This document shows positions 28,326 to 38,400 of a DNA stretch of 64,000 bases, one piece after another (position 1 is the first letter of the stretch; every line of letters begins with the position of its first letter). The DNA is taken from positions 112,001 to 176,000 of the forward strand of contig CAJNDS010000458.1 of assembly GCA_905221605.1 (NCBI GenBank), read 5' to 3'. Source of the DNA: Symbiodinium natans (taxonomy: Eukaryota > Sar > Dinophyceae > Suessiales > Symbiodiniaceae). The notes under the pieces are model-generated. The model was not told where the DNA came from. It ran no database searches and saw only the letters and a program-made list of their open reading frames with translations. The position numbers and the translations under genes are program-made.

Positions 28326-28718
28326 TTATATGCCGCGAACTATTTTTGCCTTCAGCACCGGATTGGGCAACGTCTCGCTGCATGTGACTTCCCTTTGGGA
28401 TGGCTTTTGGTCATTCCCAACGCAGGCACCGGCTCGCAACGTTTGCCCGGACCCCTGTGTTTCCCCGACAACTTTTTGTAGATTGCAGTTGCTATGACGC
28501 AGGTTGTGGCCAGAGCAGTTTGAATGCCGGGGTTTGTGGCAAGCAGACCGGCTGATGCCTGCGACATGCAGCAAGCTCACGTCCTCAGCAGGTGCGATTC
28601 CATGAACCGTCCCCAAGTTAGTACGGAACCGCAGTCGGCAGCTTTCATCGCCGTATGGGCGCCTGAGAAATGCCGTGCCCCAAGCTAGGTCCAAGAAAAG
28701 GACGAGCATTGTTGCCAT
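28326..28718 (-). CDS. Minus-strand gene fragment with leader-like N-terminus
   Basis: ATG at 28718 begins MATMLVLFLDLAWGTAFLRR, a short basic-free N-tip followed by a hydrophobic core, consistent with a signal or plastid-leader peptide. The first frame stays open to 28326, but codon character moves to another frame after about residue 55, where GLLATNPGIQTALATTCVIA appears (about 28555-28450). A short intron (for example GTGAGC to GTCGCAG) or a frameshift would join the two. Telomere arrays are absent from the ORF. Product not recognised. Confidence 0.4.
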   Translation of the reverse strand: MATMLVLFLDLAWGTAFLRRPYGDESCRLRFRTNLGTVHGIAPAEDVSLLHVAGISRSACHKPRHSNCSGHNLRHSNCNLQKVVGETQGSGQTLRAGACVGNDQKPSQREVTCSETLPNPVLKAKIVRGI

Positions 28719-29237
28719 GTTATCCTGGCCCACGACTCCATTTAGCTAAGCACTAAGGCTATGTCCATGCTAAGAGTAGGCTAGAACCCCTAAACCCTAA
28801 GCCCTAGGCCCTAAACCCCAAACTCTAAACCCTAAACCCTAAACTCCCCTAAAGCAGGCTACTCGCCGTTTGTTTTTTTTGGCTGCCGGCCGCGTCAGGG
28901 CGTAGATGGCTGTGTTCAGCCTAGCGCCGAGAGCGCGTTTCAGTCAGAGCGCCGCCCTGCGTAGTTCTGTACCAGGAGGGGCTCGTGGGCCCCTATAATC
29001 CCCAGAACCAACCCTATTATAGCAAGAGCCTTTTCAAGGGGTTATAGGGTATAGTCGCTTGTAGGGCCTTTTTCAGGGGAGGGTATAATAGCTTAGAGGG
29101 CCTTTTTGAGGGGTTATAGGGAATAGTAGCCCGTCCTGGTACCGGGCTCGCTCGTCACAGGTCGAGACATCCATTGTGTCCGAGCCGTCCTTATTATATC
29201 TCTCTGCTGCATGTGGGCTCGCGCCAGTTGAACACAG

Positions 29238-29352
29238 CCAGAGAGTCCATATGTAGTACAATGAAGTAAATAGGTACCCCCCCAAAAAACCATACTTAAC
29301 AGGGCTTTGGGGTACCGAGTTGCATAGTCGTACTGCAAATGGACCCTCTGGG
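29238..29352. mobile_element. MITE-like inverted repeat, family P, copy 3
   Basis: CCAGAGAGTCCATATGTAGT on the left; ACTGCAAATGGACCCTCTGG on the right; inner GGTACCCC and GGGGTACC. More diverged than copies 2 and 4. Confidence 0.7.
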
Positions 29353-29453
29353 ACATGTTGGAGTCTTACGCTGCACCGCCAGACAGATGGGGGGGGGGGT
29401 TTAGGGTTTAGGATTTAGGGTTTAGGGTTTAGGGTTTAGCGTTTAGGGTTTAG

Positions 29454-29505
29454 GGCCTGGAAGTGCCATCTGGTGAAGTGCGGCGAGAAGGCCAACTGGC
29501 CCGAT
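29454..29505 (+). CDS. Exon with TTTAG acceptor and GTTTAG donor
   Basis: 52 nt reading AWKCHLVKCGEKANWPD, between GGTTTAG and GTTTAGGC. The CHLVKC spacing is metal-site-like but too short to call. Confidence 0.5.
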
Positions 29506-29628
29506 GTTTAGGCGGGGTGTGGAGACAGCCCAGACAGCACAGGAGTGATGGGAGTCGTGCGCATCAAGGGCCATCAATGCGCTCTAAACTGCCAACCTAG
29601 GGTTTAGGGTTTAGGGTTTAGGGTTTAG

Positions 29629-29734
29629 GGCTATTAGGCCTTACATTCCCCAGGGCCGTTTTAAGGGGTTATAGGCTATCCTCAAAGAAGCCCTCGTTTT
29701 GTACTTTGGGGTCAAGATGTAAGGCCTAATAGCC
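29629..29734. mobile_element. Inverted-repeat element with perfect 18-bp ends
   Basis: GGCTATTAGGCCTTACAT at 29629-29646 and its exact complement at 29717-29734, with a 70-bp centre. It directly abuts a TTTAGGG tract on the left. No second copy seen in the window. Confidence 0.7.
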
Positions 29735-30092
29735 ATATGTTGGCAGATCGTGAGTCCGTTTCTGAAGTTTTGGCTGCGAAAGGATCAGTGTGCAGGCTTC
29801 GGGCTCAGGGTTTAGGGTTCAGGGTTTTAGGGTTCAGGGTTTAGGGCGTAGGGCTTTGGGTTTAGGGTTTAGGGTTTAGGGAAGGCCCAGAAGCAAGCAC
29901 AGACGTTGAGAAAGCAGCTCCTACTCAACCCTAAGCCCTGAACCCCTCAACCCCCTCAACCCTGACCTAAACCCCAAACCCTAAACCCCAAACCCTAAAC
30001 CCCAAACCCCAAACCCTAAACCCCAAACCCTAAACCCCAAACCCTAAACCCTAAACCCCAAACCCTAAACCCTAAATCCTCTTTTTTTTCAG

Positions 30093-30160
30093 GCACTAGA
30101 TGGCTGCTTGCCGGCGTTCCTGGCGGCGGCGTGCCTCAACCAGGACAGCGGCGGAGAAGG
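30093..30160 (+). CDS. Exon with pyrimidine-rich acceptor, next to family W
   Basis: 68 nt after CTTTTTTTTCAG, reading ALDGCLPAFLAAACLNQDSG, then GE. Donor GTTGGT. Copy 2 of the family W element starts 6 bp after the exon end. Confidence 0.6.
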
Positions 30161-30166
30161 GTTGGT

Positions 30167-30280
30167 TTCTTTGTGGTACTTTACTGTAACTTTAGATCCT
30201 TACCTTTTTTGGGTTTATTGTGTTTCTTATTCAGGCAGCTAAACGTTTAATTTATAGCTACCCTCCTGAGTGCAGCCAAG
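30167..30280 (+). mobile_element. Dispersed ~110-bp element, family W, copy 2
   Basis: TTCTTTGTGGTACTTTACTG at the start and CTGAGTGCAGCCAAG at the end. Nearly identical to the copy at 44221. Confidence 0.85.
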
Positions 30281-30783
30281 GTTTACACAGGGGTGGGTTT
30301 AGCGTTTAGGGTTTGGGGTTTAGGGTTTAGGGTTTAGGGTTTGGGGTTTAGGGTTGAGGGTTTGGGGTTTAGGGTTTAGGGTTTGGGGTTTAGGGCTTGC
30401 GGGTTTTCGGGCCCTTGAGGTGGGCCAACGGAGGGATGAAGCGGCTTCCCAAGACCTTGCAACCGATCGAAGCCAGAAATCCTAAGAACCCTCACCATGG
30501 AACCCTACACCCGGGTTTAGGGTTTAGGGTTTGGGGTTTAGGGTTTAGGGTTTAGGGTTTAGGGTTTAGGGTTTAGGACAAACCCCAAGCACAAATTAAC
30601 ATAGGGGTCGGAGCAATTGCGAATAGTACTCGCGCACACCCCAAAACCTAGACCCCTGTTCCAAAAGCCCTGAACACCCCCAAACCCCTAAAGCCCCTAA
30701 ACCCTCAACCCTCAGGCCTAGACTCTGATTCCTGAACCCGGAACCCTAAACCCTGAAACCCTAAACCCCAAGTCCTATATCAC

Positions 30784-30905
30784 CCTAAACCCTAAACCCT
30801 AAACCCTAAACCCTAAACCCTAAACCCTAAACCCTAAACCCTAAACCCTAAACCCTACACCCTACACCCTAAACCCTAAACCCTAAACCCTAAACCCTAA
30901 ACCCC
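30784..30905 (-). repeat. CCCTAAA array
   Basis: About 17 units with two CCCTACA. Confidence 0.96.
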
Positions 30906-30928
30906 ACACCCTCGAAGTCTTTCACCAG

Positions 30929-30982
30929 GCCATGCCAGGGTCCCTTCCGCCGGAGCTACGCCACGCACTGCAGACTCAGGCC
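30929..30982 (+). CDS. Exon with GTTTAG donor
   Basis: 54 nt after CTTTCACCAG, reading AMPGSLPPELRHALQTQA. GTTTAGGG directly follows. CCCTAAA array upstream, TTTAGGG downstream. Confidence 0.55.
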
Positions 30983-31306
30983 GTTTAGGGTTTTAGGGCT
31001 TAGGGCTCAGTGTTCAGGGTTTAGGTCTTAGGGCTTAGTGTTCAGGGTTCAGGGTTTAGGGTTTAGGGTTTAGGGTTTTCGGCTTTAAGGTTATAGGGTT
31101 CAGGCTGAAAGGGCTTAGGGCCCCATAAGGGTGTTGAGGGTTTGGGGTTGAGGCCTTGGGGTCTTGTGAGGCTGGGTTTAGGGTGACTCCGATTGGGACA
31201 CTTCTGGCGATTCGCACGGCCCCATGACATCACTATGTCATTGGTATCACCCCGCCCTCCCAGAATCCCTTTCCATTTGAGAATATGTATATATATGTAT
31301 GTATAC

Positions 31307-31310
<4 letters not shown>

Positions 31311-31350
<40 letters not shown>

Positions 31351-31354
31351 TTTT
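31311..31354. repeat. AT microsatellite followed by T-run
   Basis: About 16 AT repeats followed by about 12 T. Confidence 0.92.
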
Positions 31355-31919
31355 GCATTTAGAGTCAGGGATCCAGGCTTCAGGATAAGGTTTCAGGGGG
31401 TCGCAGGTGAGGGGATAGGGGAGGCTTGAGAGTTCCCGAAAGGGTTTGGGGTTTAGGGTTTAGGGTTTAGGGTTAGGGTTCCAGGGCTGGCCATGCCCGT
31501 CCCAGACAAGGTCCCAGGAAAGGGGCCGGGCCAGGGGGAGGTCTCAGGGCGTCCCGCAAGAGAGTTTTGAGGGCTTAGGGTTTAGGGGTGTAGTGGGTTT
31601 TCGGGCTTCGGGCTGAGGGTCTTCTCAGGGAGTTGTAGTTTTCTGTAGAGTGGGCATAGCGTTGCCATGGGTTTTGTTGCGTATTGTCTGTAGGCCAATC
31701 TTGCTCTTTCTTAGTAGGAAATTCCTCCTATGCATCAAGGATATTGGTTACGAGAGCCCGTTTCCTAATTCACCACCCTAGGCCCTAAACCATCTTAAGC
31801 CCTAAACCATCCTAAGCCCCAAACCCTAAACCCCAAACCCTAAACCCCAAACCCTAAACCCTAAACCCTACACCCTAAAACCTAAACCCTAAACCCTAAA
31901 CCCTAAACCCTAAAACCAG

Positions 31920-31998
31920 TGCGTAACCGCTTCTCGTGTCATGTGTCTCAAAGACGAGGTGCTGCCGCCCGTTTTGGGAGCTGCAGCTGCGCAGCAGG
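31920..31998 (+). CDS. Exon-like segment, Ala/Gln-rich
   Basis: After AAAACCAG, the frame includes MCLKDEVLPPVLGAAAAQQA. It runs into a short CCCTAAA unit, so the 3' edge is uncertain. Confidence 0.5.
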
Positions 31999-32162
31999 CT
32001 TCTTTGCAGCCTAAACCCTATGATTAGGGTTTAGGGTTGAGGGTTTAGGGTTTATAAGCCGTCATACCTGAAACCCAAGCATCCCCAAGAGGGGCTTCGG
32101 AAGGGTTCAAAATGGGGCCCCTGCAGCCGCCGACCCGGGGCAACCTGCATGCACTCCATAGT

Positions 32163-32306
32163 TAGGGTTTAGGGTTTAGGGCTTAGGGCTTAGGGCTTAG
32201 GGCTTAGGGCTTAGGGCTTAGGGTTTAGGGTTTAGGGTTTAGGGCTTAGGGCTTAGGGCTTAGGGCTTAGGGTTTAGGGTTTAGGGTTTAGGGTTTAGGG
32301 TTTAGG
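32163..32306 (+). repeat. TTTAGGG array with GGGCTTA blocks
   Basis: Two runs of GGGCTTA (six and four units) alternate with TTTAGGG runs. Confidence 0.95.
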
Positions 32307-32507
32307 GAGGCCCCCGGAGCTGACCGAAGACCCCTGACTCCATGCCGGTCGTGAAGGCTTCTAAGGAGCCCTAAACCCCTAAGTAGCTGAGTGAGTACAC
32401 TTTACACTTTTTGGGATACGATAATCTCTACAAAAACTCAAAGTGTACACTTTTGGGGGGGCTTATGAACTCAGCAACTAAGACCCTATGCCTTCCGAAG
32501 CCGTACC

Positions 32508-32620
32508 CCTAAACCCTAAACCCTAAACCCTAAACCCTAAACCCTAAACCCTAAACCCTAAACCCTAAACCCTAAACCCTAAACCCTAAACCCTGAACCC
32601 TGAACCCTGAACCCTGAACC
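32508..32620 (-). repeat. CCCTAAA array ending in CCCTGAA
   Basis: About 12 CCCTAAA then four CCCTGAA units. Confidence 0.95.
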
Positions 32621-33158
32621 TGCTCATACAGGGGCTTGGCGTACGGAGGTTGGGCCAGGTTTCGGGTTCGGCGTGCTGAGGGTTTAGGGTTCGTGGTTGA
32701 GGGTTTATAGGGCTTAGGAGTTGAGGATTTGTGCATCCAGGGTTTAGGAGTTTAGGGTTTGGGCCTTATGGGGTTTTAGAGAAAAGCCGTGCAGGGTTTA
32801 TGGTTTCGCAGGCTGGGGCGGGAAACAGGGCCCTACCGCAATTCTAATTCGTTCCTGGGGGGGGGGGGGGGGCTAATTTGCTGTATGGAGGACCTGAGCT
32901 CTAAATCCGAAATCCTCTAGAACTCCGATCCCAATTATATAGAGCCATAAGCCCAACTATAGACTCAAGCGTGACTGTAGAACCCTAAGCCCTCAACCCT
33001 AAACCCTGATCACTAACCCTATTGTGGAACCCTGAGTCCCTAAACCCTAAACCCTAAGAGCTCAGCACTTTTCGCAACGCAGCCTGAGGGCTTCAGCACT
33101 CGCTTAGGGTGCAGGGTTTCGGGTTTGAGGACCAAAGCCCACCCAACAAATTCCGAAG

Positions 33159-33216
33159 ATGAGGATCAGCAAACCGGCCTCACAGTTCTCTGTGCTACCG
33201 AAATCCGTGTCCCTAG
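33159..33216 (+). CDS. Exon-like segment
   Basis: After ATTCCGAAG, the frame reads MRISKPASQFSVLPKSVSL and enters a CCCTAAA-like edge. Weakly supported boundaries. Confidence 0.35.
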
Positions 33217-33467
33217 ACCCTAAACCCGACCCTGAATCTTAAACCCTGAGCCCAGATCCTCGTTGGATGAAGCCCTAGTACCTAAACCAGAGACCTGTTA
33301 GGGGCGGACTGGTCCCGTTGTTCAAGGATTGCGCGCCTTATGCTTTGGTCTAGTGAACAAAGGAAGCCCAGGCTTTAGGGGCTTTAGGGTTCATCAGCCT
33401 ATAGGGCTTTTGGGGTTTAGGGCTATAGCGGCCTTCGGGTGAAGGGGGGGGGCCCTCTGTGACCACG

Positions 33468-34448
33468 ATGCTCCGTGTTTGGGGCATCTCCGGTGAGGAG
33501 CTCCTCTCCACCAGCGCCGAGAGCTTGAGCAACGTGGCCCACCTGAAGCTTTCCTTACGGGAGCGCCACGGATTCCCCCTCTGCCTCCAGGAGCTCCTAA
33601 GTATGCGTGACAGCAGCCGGCTCAAGGATGCTGAGATTCTGGTCGAGCCACTGGAGATGCAGCTGCTCCTCAAAACCTCCGGGCAGAGGGAGTTTGAGGT
33701 GGAGTTCATTCATGCCAGCACCTCGGGTCTCACCGAGGTTGTCCGCTTCATGCTAGCAGCTGGTGCAGACAAGGACTGCTTAGACGATGAGTACAGGTCG
33801 GTTCTCATGCTCGCGTCTGAGAGAGGCCACGTGGAGGTTGCGCGCTTGCTGGTGGAAGCTGGTGCTAACATCGACATGACAGACAATGGGGACTTCGGGA
33901 CAGCTCTCATGCTCGCGTGTGAGAACGGCCATGTGGAGGTAGCACGCTTGCTGGTGGAAGCTGGTGCTGACATGGATATGAGAGACCGTTTTGGCGTGAC
34001 TGCTCTCGTGTGGGCGTGCAAGCATGGCCATGTGGAGATTGCACGCTTGCTGGTGGAGGCTGGTGCCAAGAAGTGCTTGACTGACAACGTTTACTGCAGG
34101 ACAGCGCTCATCTTCGCGTGTGAGAGCGGCAACGCGGAGGTGGCACGCTTGCTGGTGGAAGCTGGTGCTGACATGGACATGAGAGACCAGTTTGGCATGA
34201 CAGCCTTGATGTGGGCAAGTAAGAAAGGCCATCTGGAGATCGCACGTTTGCTGGTGGAAGCTGGTGCTGACATTGACATCAGGGACACCTTTGCCCACAC
34301 CGCTCACTCGTGGGCATGTGAGAAAGACCATAAGGAGGTCGCACGCTTGCTGGCGGAAGCTGGCACGGACACGCACGTCCGTAGTGACACAGATCGCATC
34401 ATCGGGTTCTTGAGCGGCGCAGGCTGCCAGTTTCCTGGTGGAAGTTGA
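33468..34448 (+). CDS. Ankyrin-repeat protein, single exon, 326 residues
   Basis: ATG at 33468 (an in-frame GTG at 33459 is not needed). Residues 1-69 (MLRVWGISGEELLS...LEMQLLL) resemble the beta-grasp or ubiquitin-like N-terminus common in dinoflagellate ankyrin proteins. Residues about 78-304 hold six or seven ankyrin repeats; five are strongly alike, with GH(V/L)E(V/I)ARLLVEAGA at about 120, 154, 187, 221 and 254. They form a scaffold for protein binding, so a binding or adaptor role rather than catalysis is likely. Internal repeats are similar at DNA level, pointing to recent unit duplication. The last repeat is degenerate and the reading frame ends early; a neighbouring frame carries what looks like the missing end. 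No introns, unlike the surrounding islands. Confidence 0.9.
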   Translation: MLRVWGISGEELLSTSAESLSNVAHLKLSLRERHGFPLCLQELLSMRDSSRLKDAEILVEPLEMQLLLKTSGQREFEVEFIHASTSGLTEVVRFMLAAGADKDCLDDEYRSVLMLASERGHVEVARLLVEAGANIDMTDNGDFGTALMLACENGHVEVARLLVEAGADMDMRDRFGVTALVWACKHGHVEIARLLVEAGAKKCLTDNVYCRTALIFACESGNAEVARLLVEAGADMDMRDQFGMTALMWASKKGHLEIARLLVEAGADIDIRDTFAHTAHSWACEKDHKEVARLLAEAGTDTHVRSDTDRIIGFLSGAGCQFPGGS

Positions 34449-34506
34449 CGCCAAGTTCTCGGATCTTGGTGCTGTCGGACATAATTATACAGCTGGAGGC
34501 TTGTAG
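34423..34506 (+). pseudogene. Displaced C-terminal ankyrin segment in +1 frame
   Basis: Overlapping the ankyrin stop, the +1 frame reads AASFLVEVDAKFSDLGAVGH and ends in TAG at 34504-34506. ASFLVE matches the second helix of the upstream repeats, so a small indel near 34420 probably cut the protein. Confidence 0.55.
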
Positions 34507-34899
34507 CGAGGCTCCAAGTGTCCTGGAGGATTGGGGGCTTTTTTTTGCTCAGGATGAACGGTAAGCTGTTTAAGCCATAAACGCTAAACCCTAAACTTTG
34601 GACTCTAAACCCTGGACCCTAAATCCTACACTCTAACCGGCTTAGGGTTCCCTCAATGCCCATCCGTAGCTCCCCCAACCCTTTTGCACAAGGTGCACGT
34701 TGTCATTTCGCAGCTCCATATGTGAGTGTGCGCTGTACCCATAGAGCAAATGAATACATGCCAGGTGCGTGGGCGCAAGAGGAACTGGCTTCTATTCCTA
34801 ATAGGTATCCCCGATTGACCCCCCCCCCATCTGCAGGCACCGACTTCTTGAATAAGGAGCCCTAAATGCACTTTAAAAAGCCTTCCTTCTTTACTGTGA

Positions 34900-35250
34900 A
34901 TCACCCTAAACTTAAACCCTAAACCCTAAACCCTAAACCCTAAACCCTAAACCCTAAAGGAAGCACTCAAAGTCCCGTGCCCTTAGCCGCCTGTACCCTG
35001 AACCCTGAACCCCGAAACCCAAAAGGGACCCTGGCTTCCCAGGACTCCCAGCACCCTTTAAAACCCTAAACTTTGAACCCTAAACTTTAAAACCTAAACC
35101 CTAAACCCTAAACCCTAAACCCTAAACCCTAAACCCTGAACCCTTAACCCTTAACCCTAAACCACCTTCAACCCTGAGCCCTGAGCCCTAAGCCCTGAGC
35201 CCTGAGCCCTAAGCCCTAAACCCTAAACCACCCTCAACCCTGAACCCTAA
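34900..35250 (-). repeat. CCCTAAA/CCCTGAA/CCCTAAG tracts
   Basis: Three tracts separated by short unique DNA. Confidence 0.9.
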
Positions 35251-35916
35251 GCCCCAAGCCCTAAGCTCAAGCCCAACACAGAACCCAGTTTGGGGGTCAT
35301 TACTGTGCAGAGATCTGTCGTCGAGATTCATGTCAAGGAGCCAGGGCTGGGCCCCTACAGCACTAAACCCTCAAGCATTCTAAGGGTTTAGGGTTTAGGG
35401 TGTAGGGTTTAGGGTTTAGGGTTTAGGGTCTAGGACTTAGGGTTTCGGGTTTAGGGTTTAGGGTTACACCCTGAACCCTGCAACCCTATAAAGCCCTCTA
35501 AAGCCCGAGCTCTGTACACAACAAATCGCGAACGCAGAGCTCGTGTGCCTAAAGTCGGATGGTGCCTGCCCGTGCACAGTTGGGCCACATATTTTTCAGC
35601 AAGCGTCCCTACAAGAGCTCCTCAACCCGAAAATCATCGGAAGCGTGAAAAGCCCACCCTACACCAAGCCTCTTGTATTCCCGAAAGCCTGAATCCCATT
35701 GAATCCCCAAGACCTTTCCCCCATACAAAACGCAGAACTGAGCTTCAGAGACACCTGAACCCCTGAAATCCTGAACCCCCGAAATGCCTAAACCCTGAAC
35801 CTAAACCCCCAAATGCCCAGACCAAGAAGCGCCTGAAACCCGAAGCACTCCAAAACGCTCTGATTCCCTAAGCCGTAAACCCTAAACCCTAAACCCTAAA
35901 CCCTAAACCCCTTCAG

Positions 35917-36001
35917 GGCTCGGGCCTTGGGGAGCTGGCACTCCTGGGTGGCGCTGCTCTTGGCCACCTGGGCTGAGAAAAGACACGCCCCACACGCAAG
36001 G
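35917..36001 (+). CDS. Exon bounded by CCCTAAA-CAG and GTTTAG
   Basis: 85 nt after CCCCTTCAG, which closes a CCCTAAA tract. One frame reads ARALGSWHSWVALLLATWAE, then KRHAPHAR: a possible membrane helix followed by positive charges. The donor is GTTTAGGG. Confidence 0.5.
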
Positions 36002-36125
36002 GTTTAGGGTTTAGGGTTTAGGGTTTAGGGTTTAGGATTTAGGGTTTAGGGTTTCGGGTTTAGGGTTTATAATTTAGGGTTTCGGGTTTAGGGTTTAGGA
36101 TTTAGGGTTTCGGGTTTAGGGTTTA
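36002..36125 (+). repeat. TTTAGGG array with TTTCGGG and GGATTTA variants
   Basis: About 17 units. Confidence 0.93.
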
Positions 36126-36552
36126 GGACAATTACTAGTTTGGTATTCCCTTCTGGTTCCTCTGTACTTCTAGTACGCAACTCCACAAAACCCTCTTCCA
36201 ATTATTCAGGCCCCTATAATTCACCGGGTTTAGGGTTTAGGGTACGGGGGTTGGTTTGGCCTTGCGTTGGGCTCTCGTTTTCTTATCTGAAATCCTGATA
36301 GGCCCTAAACCCTTTAAACCCTATAAACCCTAAGCCCAAAACCCTATAAGCCCTAAACGCTGGAAGCCCTAAACCCTATAAGCCCTAAGCCCTAAACCCT
36401 AAACCCCTGACAATGATAGCTGGTGGTGGTCTGGTGTTGCCGATCGAGCCCAAACCCTGAAAGCTTTCAAACCCTCAAGAAACTCCCAAACCCCCAAATC
36501 CTTAAGCCCTTGAAACCTGAAACCCTGAAACCCTCCACCATCTGCTCAACAG

Positions 36553-36636
36553 GGCGCTAGAGGTTCTTGTAGGTCGTAGTCTGTTCAGAGTACTTCCTCA
36601 AATCTCCCTGATAAACATCATCCTTATTCCAGAAAA
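36553..36636 (+). CDS. Exon-like segment, hydrophobic
   Basis: After GCTCAACAG, the frame reads ALEVLVGRSLFRVLPQISLI, then NIILIPENP. Followed at once by the C-rich tract. 3' boundary uncertain. Confidence 0.45.
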
Positions 36637-36723
36637 CCCCCCCCCACCCCCCAACCCCCACCCCCCCCACCCCCCCCCCCACCCCCCCCCCACCCCCACC
36701 CACCCCCCCCCCCCCCCCACCCC
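36636..36723. repeat. C-rich low-complexity tract
   Basis: Poly-C interrupted by single A every 5-15 bases. Confidence 0.9.
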
Positions 36724-36999
36724 TTTCAGAATTCGCAAGACTCTGGTTCTGCCCCTACAGTTTAGGGTTTAGGGTTTAGGCGCCCCCCCCTCCCCCCTAG
36801 TGTCCAAGCTAGCTGCTGGAAACTCGTAATCTGGTGTCGTGACCATGTAAGCAAAGCTCTGCTTGATCGCTGTAATTCAAGGCTCACATGCAAGACAAGC
36901 TGTTTGCGCATGTGTGCAGTATAGTTGGGAGGTCTTCATCAGTCGGGGTGTTCGGAACCCGGTGTTCCCAACACACGAGTAGGTGCAAGCTACTTTACA

Positions 37000-37351
37000 T
37001 AGCACTTACATGGTGCTTACAAGTGCCTGCATATTGCTCACTCGGTGCTTACATGGTGCTGATATCGTGCTTACATGGTGCTTACACGGTGCTTACATGC
37101 TGCTTGTGTCGTGCTTATATGGTGCTTACATGCTGCTTGCACGGTGCTTATATCGTGCTTACATGGTGCTTACATGGTGCTTACATGCTGCTTACACGAT
37201 GCCTATATTGTGCTTACATGGTGCTGAGCATGCTGCTTACATGGTGCTTATATCGTGCATACATCGTGCTTACATGCTGCTTACATGCTGCTTACATGGT
37301 GCCTATCTCGTGCTTACACGGTGCTTACATGGTGCGTACATGCTGCTTACA
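37000..37351 (+). repeat. GTGCTTACATGG 12-bp minisatellite
   Basis: About 29 units of (G/C)TGCTTA(C/T)A(T/C)(G/C)(G/C). A multiple of 3, so two frames remain open as Tyr-Met-Val-Leu-Thr or Cys-Leu-His-Gly-Ala repeats. The 252-codon ORF over it (36888-37646) is most likely not a gene. Confidence 0.93.
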
Positions 37352-37892
37352 TAGTATTCAGATGCCGTACAGGTTACAGGGCAGCTCCGAGGCACTTACA
37401 AGTGATTCCTGTACCCGCGATTTACACCAAACACGACAACACGAGTGTGTAGTTTCTGGCATGCAGCAATCTGACCTTACATCAAAACCTCCAATTCTGC
37501 TCCTTACATCCTGCTCATATGTACGTCTACGCAGAGGGTGCCATAGAAAGGAAGTAAGGCCTGAAATCCTTGCCGCATGGAGCGGATGCTCCCTTACATA
37601 TGAACGACACCACTTTACTAGTCACTTGCTTCCTCCCCTGATGTGAGGTCGTAATTATGGGGGGAATCTAGGGAGGGGGGTAGTATAGAGGGGGGTAGCC
37701 CTAAACCCTAAACCCTATAAACGGGAAGTCGGGGAACGCATGATTTAAGGTTTATAAGGTCATGACTCTATGCAAACCTTTCAGATCCATTGAGCTGCTG
37801 GGTAGGCCTCTGGGATATGTCATATTTTCCCTTATTGAGGTCAAAAGGGATCAAACTCATGAATCTTTTTCAGAGGGTTTAAGGGGCAACCT

Positions 37893-37918
37893 GGGGGGGG
37901 GGGGGGGGGGGGGGGGGG
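37893..37918. repeat. G26 homopolymer
   Basis: Uninterrupted G run. Confidence 0.9.
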
Positions 37919-38169
37919 CAGCCCTAAACCCTAAACCCTAGCTGGCTCAGAGTTGCGACTTTATGAGGGTTCGGGCTGCAAGGTCTCCTCCAGCTGAAAA
38001 GAGTTGAGTTGCCCCCCCTTCCCCCCTCCCCCTCCTCCCCCCTCCCCCCTCCCACCCCCACCCCGCAGTTTTAGGGTTCCGGGTTGAGGGCTCGAATTCC
38101 TATGCTGCACCCCAAACTCTCTGAATCTCAAGCGTTTAGGCTTTTGGGCATAGGGCATACATCCCCAAA

Positions 38170-38400
38170 CCCCCCACCCTCAGGCTTCAGGCTTTAGGCT
38201 TTCGGCTTTAGGCTTTAGGGTTTAGGGTTTTAGGTTTTAGGCTTTAGGCTTTAGGCTTTAGGGTTTTAGGCTTTAGGCTTTAGGCTTTAGGGTTTTAGGC
38301 TTTAGGCTTTAGGCTTTAGGCTTTAGGCTTTAGGCTTTAGGCTTTAGGCTCTAGGCTCTAGGCTTTGGGCTTTGGGCTTTAGGCTTTTGGCTTTAGGGAA
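38170..38400 (+). repeat. GGCTTTA array (telomere-derived variant)
   Basis: More than 25 units of GGCTTTA mixed with GGGTTTTA. Same period as TTTAGGG, with one G to C change fixed across the block. Confidence 0.95.

Noticed and set aside
32385-32470. Inverted repeat GTACACTTT...AAAGTGTAC
   Set aside because: Pairing is short and interrupted; no second copy seen.
33710-34454. Minus-strand ORFs of 69-224 codons over the ankyrin gene
   Set aside because: Shadows of the repetitive ankyrin coding sequence.
36888-37646. 252-codon ORF as a membrane protein
   Set aside because: Most of it is a 12-bp minisatellite; a second frame is open over the same repeat.
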